A stretch of 64,000 nucleotides of DNA from Lachnospiraceae bacterium (GTDB lineage: Bacteria > Bacillota > Clostridia > Lachnospirales > Lachnospiraceae), in assembly GCA_029071325.1 (NCBI GenBank), contig JAIEAP010000001.1, forward strand, positions 1 through 64,000, written 5' to 3'. A program made the translations under genes and the position numbers. Positions 52,881 through 59,576 of this stretch are shown here, one piece after another (positions within the stretch are counted from its first letter, which is position 1; each line of letters opens with the position of its first letter). The notes under the pieces were generated by a model that saw only the letters and a list, made by a program, of their open reading frames with translations, did not search any database and was not told where the DNA came from.

Positions 52881-53921
52881 ATGTCGAATCGGAATCATGA
52901 AGTTACAACCGTACAGCCGCTTTTAGACAAAAACGGAAATATCGCAGAACCGGGCTGGTCGAGAAAGCAGTTTCAGCGGTATTCGCGTGAGCAGATCAAA
53001 GCGCCGAAGTTTCGCATCAAGGAATGGGATTATTATCTGGTAGTCGGCGATAACTGTGCCGTTGCGTTTACGATTTCGGATGATGGCTATGTTGGGCTGC
53101 AGTCTGTGTCGCTTCTGGATTTTTCGGAAAAGCCATGGGAGCATACCGAGACAATCTTAGATGCATTTCCCATGGGAAAATTAAAGCTTCCGACCAATTC
53201 GTCCCAGGGTGATATTGTTTATGAAAATAAAAACCTGCATCTGAAATATTTGATGGAAAAGCGGAAGGATATCCCGGTAAGACACATTGTCTGTGAGTTT
53301 GAGAAATTTTATCAGGAAAAACCATTTTCCTGTGATATCATATTAATGCAGCCAGAGATGGATACGATGGTGATCGCAACGCCATGGGAGAAAAAAGGGC
53401 GTTTTTATTATAACCAGAAAGTCAACTGTATGCGTGCCAGCGGCTGGGCAAAGTATAATGGAAAAACTTATCGGTTTGAACCGGAGAGACATTTTGGAAC
53501 ACTCGACTGGGGCAGAGGCGTGTGGACATATGACAACACCTGGTACTGGGGTTCCGGAAACTGCGATGTAAACGGTCATGCGTTTGGCTTCAATATTGGA
53601 TATGGCTTTGGAAATACAAAGGCAGCGTCTGAGAATGTGCTTTTCTACGATGGAGCGGCGCACAAAATCGATGATGTTACATTTTGTATTCCGGAAGATG
53701 ATTATTGCAAACCGTGGAAATTTACATCCAGCGATGGACGCTTTGAGATGGACTTTGCACCGATTTTAGATAGGTCGGCGTGCCTGGATTATAAACTGAT
53801 TGTGTCAGACCAGCATCAGGTGTTTGGGAAAATGAGCGGAACAGCAATATTGGACGATGGAACAAAGCTGCAGATCCAGAACGTGCTCTGTTTTGCGGAG
53901 AAAGTACATAATCGATATTAG
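52881..53921 (+). CDS. DUF2804 domain-containing protein
   Basis: 346 aa. Typical DUF2804 blocks: KFRIKEWDYYLVVGDNCAV, RYSREQ, WGRGVWTYDNTWYWGSGN and FGFNIGYGFGNTKAASEN. The fold is beta-rich, soluble, with no signal peptide; the family has no established reaction. ATG 52881 has GGGGGG 8-9 nt upstream; a longer frame to 52812 is rejected for lack of a ribosome site. It may pair with the next gene 60 nt away. It lies just outside the Rpn duplication. Confidence 0.8.
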   Translation: MSNRNHEVTTVQPLLDKNGNIAEPGWSRKQFQRYSREQIKAPKFRIKEWDYYLVVGDNCAVAFTISDDGYVGLQSVSLLDFSEKPWEHTETILDAFPMGKLKLPTNSSQGDIVYENKNLHLKYLMEKRKDIPVRHIVCEFEKFYQEKPFSCDIILMQPEMDTMVIATPWEKKGRFYYNQKVNCMRASGWAKYNGKTYRFEPERHFGTLDWGRGVWTYDNTWYWGSGNCDVNGHAFGFNIGYGFGNTKAASENVLFYDGAAHKIDDVTFCIPEDDYCKPWKFTSSDGRFEMDFAPILDRSACLDYKLIVSDQHQVFGKMSGTAILDDGTKLQIQNVLCFAEKVHNRY

Positions 53922-53981
53922 TACAGCCCAGGTTTTACAAATGACAACGAAATCAGAAACTGAGAAGAAAGAAGGAAGATC

Positions 53982-54773
53982 ATGAAAAGTAATTTTCATA
54001 CGCATGTGCAACGCTGTAAACATGCAGAAGGAAGCGAGGAAGATTACATAAAGGAAGCCCTGGCAAAGGGGCTTTCCCAGCTTGGCTTTTCCGATCACGC
54101 GCCCTATCCGGATGTGGATTTTGGGTATCGGATGCTTTATGAAGAGTTGGCGGATTATCTGGAAACGGTAGATAGGATGCGGGAAAAATATCAGGACAAA
54201 CTCGTCATCTGGAAGGGGCTGGAGATTGAGTATCTGCCCCGGTATCGTGATTATTATGAAGAATTGCTGTCAAAGCAGAAGGTGGATTATTTATTGCTGG
54301 GGGAACATTTTTATATCAATGCGGAAGGAAAGCAGACAGGTACTTATGAGATATCTTCTACTCAGGAATATATTGCTTATGCGAAAGCCATAGCGGAAGG
54401 AATGCGTACCGGACTGTTTCGGGCGGTTGCGCATCCGGATCTGTATATGCTCAACCATTTTGCGTGGAACGAGGATTGCAGGAGGGCGGCAGATCTGATT
54501 ATTGACACTGCAGTTGCTACCGGCACGATTCTGGAATACAACGCCAACGGTTTCCGCCGGGCGCAGGAGAGTTATCCGGAGGGGCTGCGCCATCCCTACC
54601 CATACGATGGATTCTGGCAGATGGCAGCTCAGGCGCCCGTTCAGGTGATGGTCGGTTCTGACTGCCATGCACCTCATATTCTGTGGGATGAGGCGGTGGA
54701 GTTGTCATACAGAAAGCTGCAGGAGCTTGGGATAGAGTCGGTCCGGGAATTGTTCCCATCCGGTGACCGGTGA
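53982..54773 (+). CDS. PHP-family histidinol-phosphatase-like hydrolase
   Basis: 263 aa. Metal-binding PHP motifs: FHTHVQRCKHA (about 5-15), FSDHAPYP, GLEIEYLP, GEHFYI, AHPDLY and GSDCHAP near the C-terminus. These match HisJ/HisK-type histidinol phosphatase (last-but-two step of histidine synthesis), though PHP enzymes also act on other phosphoesters. AGAAGGAAG precedes the ATG. No his gene adjoins it, so the assignment to histidine synthesis is tentative. Confidence 0.82.
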   Translation: MKSNFHTHVQRCKHAEGSEEDYIKEALAKGLSQLGFSDHAPYPDVDFGYRMLYEELADYLETVDRMREKYQDKLVIWKGLEIEYLPRYRDYYEELLSKQKVDYLLLGEHFYINAEGKQTGTYEISSTQEYIAYAKAIAEGMRTGLFRAVAHPDLYMLNHFAWNEDCRRAADLIIDTAVATGTILEYNANGFRRAQESYPEGLRHPYPYDGFWQMAAQAPVQVMVGSDCHAPHILWDEAVELSYRKLQELGIESVRELFPSGDR

Positions 54774-54873
54774 CGCGCATGGTTGTGTAAATACAGCCGT
54801 ATGATTTCTTGCCTTGCAGATCGGGTTGTAGTATAATCAAGGACAGAATAGAAAGGATGGGAGGTTTTTATTG

Positions 54874-56091
54874 ATGCAAAGATTTACATTACCCCGTGAC
54901 CTGTATCACGGAGAGGGGGCTCTGGAGGCATTAAAGAGTTTTCAGGGGAAAAGAGCGATAATCTGTGTGGGAGGCGGTTCCATGAAAAAGTTCGGTTTCC
55001 TGGAGAAGGCACAGAATTATCTGAAGGAAGCCGGCATGGAGGTGGAACTGTTTGAAGGCATTGAACCGGATCCCTCGGTGGAGACCGTGATGAGGGGAGC
55101 AGAGGTCATGCAAAAATTCCAGCCGGACTGGATTGTGGCTATGGGAGGAGGTTCACCCATCGACGCTGCCAAAGCAATGTGGATTAAGTATGAGTACCCG
55201 GATGTGACCTTTGAGGATATGTGCAAGGTATTCGGACTTCCGAAGTTAAGACGCAAGGCTCGTTTTTGCGCGATCTCTTCTACTTCAGGAACAGCCACCG
55301 AGGTGACGGCGTTTTCGATTATTACCGACTATGATAAGGGAATCAAATATCCAATTGCAGATTTTGAAATTACTCCCGATGTAGCTATTGTGGACCCGGA
55401 ACTGGCGGAGAGTATGCCGCAGAAGCTGGTGGCGCATACTGGAATGGATGCTATTACACATGCGGTTGAGGCATATGTATCTACAGCAAACTGTGATTAC
55501 ACAGACCCCTTAGCACTGCACGCTATCAAAATGATCCAGAATGATCTGGTGGATTCCTATCATGGTGATATGGAGAAAAGACATACTATGCATAATGCAC
55601 AGTGTCTGGCGGGAATGGCATTTTCCAATGCGCTCTTGGGAATCGTACACTCTATGGCGCATAAGACAGGTGCGGCTTTCGCTGACAAGGGCGCGCATAT
55701 TATTCACGGGGCAGCTAATGCTATGTATCTGCCCAAAGTCATTGCTTTTAATGCCAAGGATGAGACAGCGCTCAAACGTTACGGCGACATTGCAGACTTT
55801 ATGAATCTGGGAGGCAATACACCGGAAGAGAAGGTTGAGCTTCTGATTCAGCATCTGCGGCATATGAATGATGAGCTGAATATTCCGCACTGCATCAAGA
55901 ACTATGGGGCGGATAGCTATCCTACGGAGCAGGGCTTCGTATCAGAGGAAGTGTTCTTAGAGCGGTTGCCGGAGATTGCGGCTAACGCTCTGCTGGATGC
56001 CTGCACTGGCTCTAATCCGCGCCAGCCCAGTCAGGAAGAGATGGAAAAGCTGCTGAAATGCTGCTATTATGATACTGAGGTAGATTTTTAA
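54874..56091 (+). CDS. Iron-containing alcohol dehydrogenase
   Basis: 405 aa. Reduces or oxidises alcohols/aldehydes with NAD(P)H and iron. NAD-binding VAMGGGSPIDAAKAM (about 88-102), iron ligands in HTGMDAITHAVEAYVS, GIVHSMAHKTGAAF and HIIHGAANAMYLPKV, and SSTSGTATEVTAFSII. Substrate unknown; butanol-type and lactaldehyde reductases share this fold. ATG 54874 is chosen (GGGAGG about 9 nt upstream); a TTG one codon earlier is less likely. The gene ends before a small reverse-strand gene. Confidence 0.9.
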   Translation: MQRFTLPRDLYHGEGALEALKSFQGKRAIICVGGGSMKKFGFLEKAQNYLKEAGMEVELFEGIEPDPSVETVMRGAEVMQKFQPDWIVAMGGGSPIDAAKAMWIKYEYPDVTFEDMCKVFGLPKLRRKARFCAISSTSGTATEVTAFSIITDYDKGIKYPIADFEITPDVAIVDPELAESMPQKLVAHTGMDAITHAVEAYVSTANCDYTDPLALHAIKMIQNDLVDSYHGDMEKRHTMHNAQCLAGMAFSNALLGIVHSMAHKTGAAFADKGAHIIHGAANAMYLPKVIAFNAKDETALKRYGDIADFMNLGGNTPEEKVELLIQHLRHMNDELNIPHCIKNYGADSYPTEQGFVSEEVFLERLPEIAANALLDACTGSNPRQPSQEEMEKLLKCCYYDTEVDF

Positions 56092-56117
56092 CAGAAATAA
56101 GACATGTGTACAATACA

Positions 56118-56282
56118 TTAAGCATCTATACATACAGATTGATGTGCTAATAAGGATTCAATCATTTCCCCAAGAGCAGATAGATCAGCAGACAGAACTT
56201 CCAGGTCTTGCGCATCAAGACATTCTGCAAGCTGGCAGGCTATGGTTGATAGAAAATAGAGATTTGTACAGTTATTTTTCAT
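56118..56282 (-). CDS. 54-residue reverse-strand protein (DUF6774-like)
   Basis: The frame reads MKNNCTNLYFLSTIACQLAE, LEVLSADLSALGEMIESLLA and ends AHQSVCIDA. The middle resembles a small Lachnospiraceae family I remember as DUF6774, with a helical STIACQLAE and a D-L-x-x-L-G-E/D-M pattern. GTAGGACTGATC precedes the ATG at 56282 and a clear reverse promoter exists (see 56309). So the gene is probably expressed. It is small enough to be missed by automatic annotation. Confidence 0.55.
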   Translation of the reverse strand: MKNNCTNLYFLSTIACQLAECLDAQDLEVLSADLSALGEMIESLLAHQSVCIDA

Positions 56283-56308
56283 GATCAGTCCTACCGGTAG
56301 ATTTCTAT

Positions 56309-56337
56309 ATTATATGCGATAGTTTACTTGATGTGAA
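56309..56337 (-). promoter_or_regulatory. Promoter of the 54-residue reverse-strand gene
   Basis: On the reverse strand TTCACA (56337-56332), a 17-bp spacer and TATAAT (56314-56309). One mismatch to consensus in the -35. Predicted leader about 20 nt. Confidence 0.65.
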
Positions 56338-56345
56338 TATGAACA

Positions 56346-56378
56346 AAGGCGTTCTGCAAAAAAGCAGAGCGCCTTTTT
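56346..56378. terminator. Hairpin terminator before the intron fragment
   Basis: AAGGCGTTCTGC pairs with GCAGAGCGCCTT across AAAAAA, then TTT. Its stem lies directly before the group II intron 5' end, as expected for a class C insertion site. Confidence 0.75.
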
Positions 56379-56381
56379 ACT

Positions 56382-56490
56382 GTGCGTCTAGCGGTACACG
56401 TTTCCAACGGATGCAAGTCCCGAATCCGCCTGGTAGTGGAAAGGATATAGCAGAAGGCAAGGGTGTCCGCTGTGAGGTGGAATCTGAAGG
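56382..56490 (+). mobile_element. 5' fragment of a group II (class C-like) intron
   Basis: Starts with GTGCG, the group II intron 5' end, immediately after an intrinsic terminator hairpin, the favoured target of class C introns. GATGCAAGTCCCGAA, GGCAAGGGTGTCCG and GTGGAATCTGAAGG match domain I of known class C introns as I recall them. The copy stops after about 109 nt; the reverse transcriptase and the 3' domains are missing. So it is a dead remnant. Confidence 0.72.
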
Positions 56491-56595
56491 TGTTTTTTTC
56501 GCGTCCTGCTGTCTATTATGGGTTATGGTTAAAAATGTCACAGACAATTAAGAAAATTGTTATTTTTATTTGTTATACGCATATAATAAAAGCAC

Positions 56596-56644
56596 TTGAC
56601 GTACAGAAAGTTGTACATTAAAATGTAAGTACAGAAAATTGTAC
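56596..56644 (+). promoter_or_regulatory. TA promoter with two palindromic operators
   Basis: TTGACG (56596-56601), 17 bp, TAAAAT (56619-56624). Operators GTACAGAAAGTTGTAC (56601-56616) and GTACAGAAAATTGTAC (56629-56644) have arms GTACA/TGTAC and lie 28 bp apart, one between the promoter boxes and one at the transcription start. This is the usual architecture for antitoxin autorepression. Confidence 0.75.
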
Positions 56645-56664
56645 GTTGTGAAGGGGGCGATTAT

Positions 56665-56931
56665 ATGTTAGCAGTTAATTATACAAATCTCCGGGATAAT
56701 ATGAAAAGTTATATGGATAAGGTGACAGATGACTACGAAACAATGATAGTTACCAGAAAAGATAACAAAAATGTAGTGATGTTGTCTGAAGAATCCTATA
56801 ATAATCTGATGGAAAATATTCATGTGATGGGAAACAAGAATAATTATGATTGGCTGATGAAAGGTAAAGCACAGTTAGAGAATGGTCAATATGCTGTCCG
56901 TGAGCTGCTTGAGGTAGAAGATAATGAATAA
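56665..56931 (+). CDS. yefM: YefM/Phd-family antitoxin
   Basis: 88 aa. Binds and neutralises the toxin and represses the operon. The N-terminal Phd/YefM DNA-binding part reads NYTNLRDNMKSYMDKVTDD and TMIVTRKDNKNVVMLSEES; the C-terminal acidic stretch wraps the toxin. GGGGGCG precedes the ATG. The last 8 nt overlap the toxin gene, the standard TA arrangement. Confidence 0.88.
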   Translation: MLAVNYTNLRDNMKSYMDKVTDDYETMIVTRKDNKNVVMLSEESYNNLMENIHVMGNKNNYDWLMKGKAQLENGQYAVRELLEVEDNE

Positions 56932-57178
56932 AGTATTCACAGATACCGGTTGGGAAGATTATTTATATTGGCAGACGGAAGACCGTAAAACACTGAAAAA
57001 GATCAATCAGTTAATCCATGATATTGCTCGAAATGGCAATGAGGGCATAGGCAAACCAGAACCATTGACCGGAAACTTATCAGGATTCTGGAGCAGGCGT
57101 ATAAATGATAAGGACAGGCTGATATATAAAATAGATGAAAATAATGTATATATTTTAGCTTGCAGATATCATTATTAG
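56924..57178 (+). CDS. yoeB: YoeB/Txe-family ribosome-dependent mRNA toxin
   Basis: 84 aa, the usual length. Cleaves mRNA in the ribosome A site. It carries the YoeB blocks GWEDYLYWQTEDRKTLKKIN, GKPEPLTGNLSGFWSRRIN, DKDRLIYKI and the C-terminal ACRYHY with the catalytic His-Tyr end, and the conserved Glu and Arg residues. All appear intact, so the module should be functional. The ATG is inside the antitoxin reading frame, giving coupled translation. It is closed by a terminator. Confidence 0.9.
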   Translation: MNKVFTDTGWEDYLYWQTEDRKTLKKINQLIHDIARNGNEGIGKPEPLTGNLSGFWSRRINDKDRLIYKIDENNVYILACRYHY

Positions 57179-57190
57179 GAGTGTGGTTAA

Positions 57191-57232
57191 AGCACCGGCG
57201 GAAGAAATCAATCTTCTGAAGGTGCTTTTTTC
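57191..57232 (+). terminator. Rho-independent terminator of the TA operon
   Basis: AGCACC (57191-57196) pairs with GGTGCT (57221-57226), with an inner GAAGA/TCTTC stem, then TTTTTT. Confidence 0.8.
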
Positions 57233-57367
57233 GAGTCCTGCTGTCTGTTATGGATTTTGGTGTAGGTTTTATGATTTGTAAGTTGAAAGAGAAGAAATTT
57301 GGTGATATACTGAGAAAGTATATCTATGCTTACTTTTTTTGATTGTTGCACAAATCAGAAAGGATTC

Positions 57368-57478
57368 ATGGATATGGGTAAATCATTAAATGGTATAGAA
57401 CTGAGGTATAAAAAAGAAACACAGATGCCTCGAAAACTGCTCAAAATAAGGAGAAACAGAAAAAATGGAACAATATAA
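57368..57478 (+). CDS. 36-residue ORF overlapping the pyrE start
   Basis: The frame reads MDMGKSLNGIELRYKKETQ then a basic KLLKIRRNRKNG end and overlaps pyrE by 14 nt. AAAGGA precedes the ATG. The GKSLNGIEL start resembles the first residues of some conjugative-transposon tyrosine integrases (GKDLKGKEL-type), so this may be the broken end of an integrase, but similarity is too short to be sure. It could also be a leader peptide for pyrE. Confidence 0.3.
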   Translation: MDMGKSLNGIELRYKKETQMPRKLLKIRRNRKNGTI

Positions 57479-58142
57479 ACAGGAATTTATAGAGTTTATG
57501 GTGGAATGCGAAGTATTGAAGTTTGGTGAGTTCACGCTGAAAAGCGGCAGAAAGTCACCGTTTTTCATGAATGCAGGAGCGTATGTGACAGGTTCACAGC
57601 TGGCGCGTCTGGGAGAATATTATGCCAGGGCGATCTATGAGCATTACGGCGCGGATTTCGATGTGCTGTTTGGGCCTGCATATAAGGGGATTCCCCTGTC
57701 TGTGGCAACCTCTATTGCGTTCAGCAGACTTTATGGTAAGGAAATCCGCTACTGCTCGAACCGTAAGGAGGCAAAGGATCACGGCGATACCGGAATTCTC
57801 CTGGGAAGTAAATTAAAGGACGGCGACCGGGTGGTGATGATCGAGGATGTGACTACCTCCGGTAAGTCCATTCAGGAAACCTTCCCCATTGTGAAGGGAC
57901 AGGCAGATGTGGAAATACTGGGACTCATGGTATCCTTAAACCGTATGGAGCGCGGGCTGGACACACAGAAGAGCGCTTTGGAGGAAATCCGTGAGAAGTA
58001 TGGTTTTCCGGCTCAAGCCATTGTCAGTATGGCGGATGTGGTGGAACACTTATATAATCGCCCGTGTCAGGGAAAGATTGTGATAGACGATGCCATGAAG
58101 GCGGCGATCGATCAATATTATGAACAGTATGGAGCACAGTAA
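57465..58142 (+). CDS. pyrE: Orotate phosphoribosyltransferase
   Basis: 225 aa. Makes OMP from orotate and PRPP. The PRPP-binding motif is VVMIEDVTTSGKSIQETF (about 122-139); orotate-binding RKSPFFMNAGAY lies near the N-terminus and GPAYKGIPLSVAT precedes the flexible loop with RKEAKDHGDTGILLG. AAGGAG precedes the ATG. In this cluster it lies 12 kb after pyrD, separated by an accessory island. Confidence 0.95.
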   Translation: MEQYKQEFIEFMVECEVLKFGEFTLKSGRKSPFFMNAGAYVTGSQLARLGEYYARAIYEHYGADFDVLFGPAYKGIPLSVATSIAFSRLYGKEIRYCSNRKEAKDHGDTGILLGSKLKDGDRVVMIEDVTTSGKSIQETFPIVKGQADVEILGLMVSLNRMERGLDTQKSALEEIREKYGFPAQAIVSMADVVEHLYNRPCQGKIVIDDAMKAAIDQYYEQYGAQ

Positions 58143-58169
58143 ACCACAGCATCAATAAGGAGATTGAAG

Positions 58170-58637
58170 TTGAGTCAACGAACAAGAAAGCTTCTGCGCA
58201 CCGCCGCGTGGGTACTGTTCGGAGTGTATCTGATTATGTTGTGCTATTTCCTGTTTTTTGCAGAGAGCATGGGAAGACCTAATACGGAACGGGGGTATCA
58301 CTATAACCTGGTGCCCTTCAAAGAAGTGATGCGTTTTATCAATTACCGTGCCGTGCTGGGACCGAAGGCATTGATGCTGAATCTATTGGGAAATATTGTG
58401 GCATTTATTCCGTACGGGCTGTTTATCCCGTTGCTGCAGCACAAACAACGGCATGTATGGCGGATTATCATACTGAGCTTTGATTTCAGTCTGCTGGTAG
58501 AACTGCTTCAGCTTATTTCCAAGCGGGGCAGTTTTGATGTGGATGATCTGATCTTGAATACCATCGGAGGGGCTGTGGGCTACGGCTGCTTCGTTCTGGC
58601 AGACAAAGTAAGGCATAAGCTGAGCGGCGTGAAGTAA
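58170..58637 (+). CDS. VanZ-family membrane protein
   Basis: 155 aa with four membrane helices. The motif NLVPFKEVMRFINY (about 45-58), the LNLLGNIVAFIPYGLFIPLL block, and SFDVDDLILNTIGGAVGYG are the VanZ signature. VanZ proteins affect resistance to glycopeptides by an unclear route and may modify envelope lipids or precursors. The TTG at 58170 has AAGGAG at 7 nt; a TTG at 58164 is too close. Transcribed after pyrE with a 27-nt gap, so it likely shares that transcript. Confidence 0.82.
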   Translation: MSQRTRKLLRTAAWVLFGVYLIMLCYFLFFAESMGRPNTERGYHYNLVPFKEVMRFINYRAVLGPKALMLNLLGNIVAFIPYGLFIPLLQHKQRHVWRIIILSFDFSLLVELLQLISKRGSFDVDDLILNTIGGAVGYGCFVLADKVRHKLSGVK

Positions 58638-58659
58638 CGAACCGGTTCAGGAGATAAAC

Positions 58660-58980
58660 ATGAGAAGAAAACAAAAGTACAAATTTACGGAGAAAACCCT
58701 TTCCAGACGGGGGATGACTGCGCTGGGACTGGCGCTGGCATCGCTGGCAGCATTGGGGATTATGATTTTTCTGGCATTCAAAAGTGCAGGCAATCTGAGC
58801 GTCTATATTGCCTGCTATGGTATATTAGCGATGATTGCAGCCGTTTCCGGTGTAGTACTGGCAATCTTAAGTCTGCGGGAAGAAGACACATTCCGCAGTA
58901 TTCCGTGGGGAGCGCTGGTTCTGTCCATATTGGCAGTGCTGTCCTGGGGCGGTGTGTACATAGGAGGGATGCTGTTATGA
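58660..58980 (+). CDS. Small three-helix membrane protein (DUF6142-like)
   Basis: 106 aa. A basic N-terminus (MRRKQKYKFTEKTLSRRG) leads into three membrane helices (about 20-40, 47-70, 82-104). The KYKFT-x-x-x-x-S-x-R-G start and helix layout fit a Lachnospiraceae family I recall as DUF6142; function unknown. AGGAGAT precedes the ATG. Its stop overlaps the next start (ATGA at 58977-58980), showing a joint operon with the HD hydrolase and peptidase genes. Confidence 0.55.
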   Translation: MRRKQKYKFTEKTLSRRGMTALGLALASLAALGIMIFLAFKSAGNLSVYIACYGILAMIAAVSGVVLAILSLREEDTFRSIPWGALVLSILAVLSWGGVYIGGMLL

Positions 58981-59576
58981 ACCGGCTGGAACAGCAGTTG
59001 TCATTTATTCTGGAATTAGATAAGGCAAAACGCATCATGCGTCAGACATATCTGTCGGACGGCAGCCGTAAGGAAAACGATGCAGAGCATTCCTGGCATC
59101 TGGCCCTTATGGCATTTGTGTTGGCAGAGTATGCCAATGAGCCGGTAGACGTATGTAAACTCATGAAAATGGTCATGCTTCATGATATCATCGAGATTGA
59201 TGCCGGGGACACATATGCTTATGACAGCGAGGGCAATGCTTCCAAACGTCAACGTGAGCTTAAGGCGGCGGAACGGATCTACCGCCTGCTGCCGGAAGAC
59301 CAGGCGGCGGAATACCGCAGTCTATGGGATGAATTTGAGGCGATGGAGACGCCGGAGGCAAAATTTGCCAATACGCTGGATAAGATACAGCCGATCCTGC
59401 TGACCAATGCGGCGGGAGGTCAGTCCTGGCGTGAGCATGGTGTGAAGGAATCCCAGATCAAAGGGCGCAACGCCCGGACAGCGGAAGGTTCTGAAAGCCT
59501 GTGGCAGTACGCGGCATCATTGATCGAGGAAAATATCCGTAAAGGAAATATAGATAAGGATGCAGACATGGTATGA
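58977..59576 (+). CDS. HD-domain hydrolase (5'-deoxynucleotidase-like)
   Basis: 199 aa. HD motif residues: the first His in ENDAEHSWHLALMAFVLAEY, HD in VMLHDIIEIDAGDTYAYD, and the distal Asp in FANTLDKIQPILL. This pattern matches YfbR/HDDC2-type phosphohydrolases that act on deoxynucleoside monophosphates. AGGAGGG is 8 nt upstream. It overlaps the start of the peptidase gene by 4 nt. Substrate not tested; nucleotide salvage fits the nearby pyrE. Confidence 0.83.
   Translation: MNRLEQQLSFILELDKAKRIMRQTYLSDGSRKENDAEHSWHLALMAFVLAEYANEPVDVCKLMKMVMLHDIIEIDAGDTYAYDSEGNASKRQRELKAAERIYRLLPEDQAAEYRSLWDEFEAMETPEAKFANTLDKIQPILLTNAAGGQSWREHGVKESQIKGRNARTAEGSESLWQYAASLIEENIRKGNIDKDADMV

Larger units (their letters stand above)
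56484..57253. repeat. 38-bp imperfect direct repeats flanking the toxin-antitoxin module
   Basis: Copy 1 is 56484-56521, copy 2 is 57216-57253. Both begin CTGAAGGTG, have a T run, then GTCCTGCTGTCT, then TTATGG; they match in 35 of 38 positions. Copy 2 overlaps the TA terminator arm; copy 1 has no matching left arm and is fused to the intron fragment. They bound the TA module, consistent with insertion or recombination. Confidence 0.8.
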
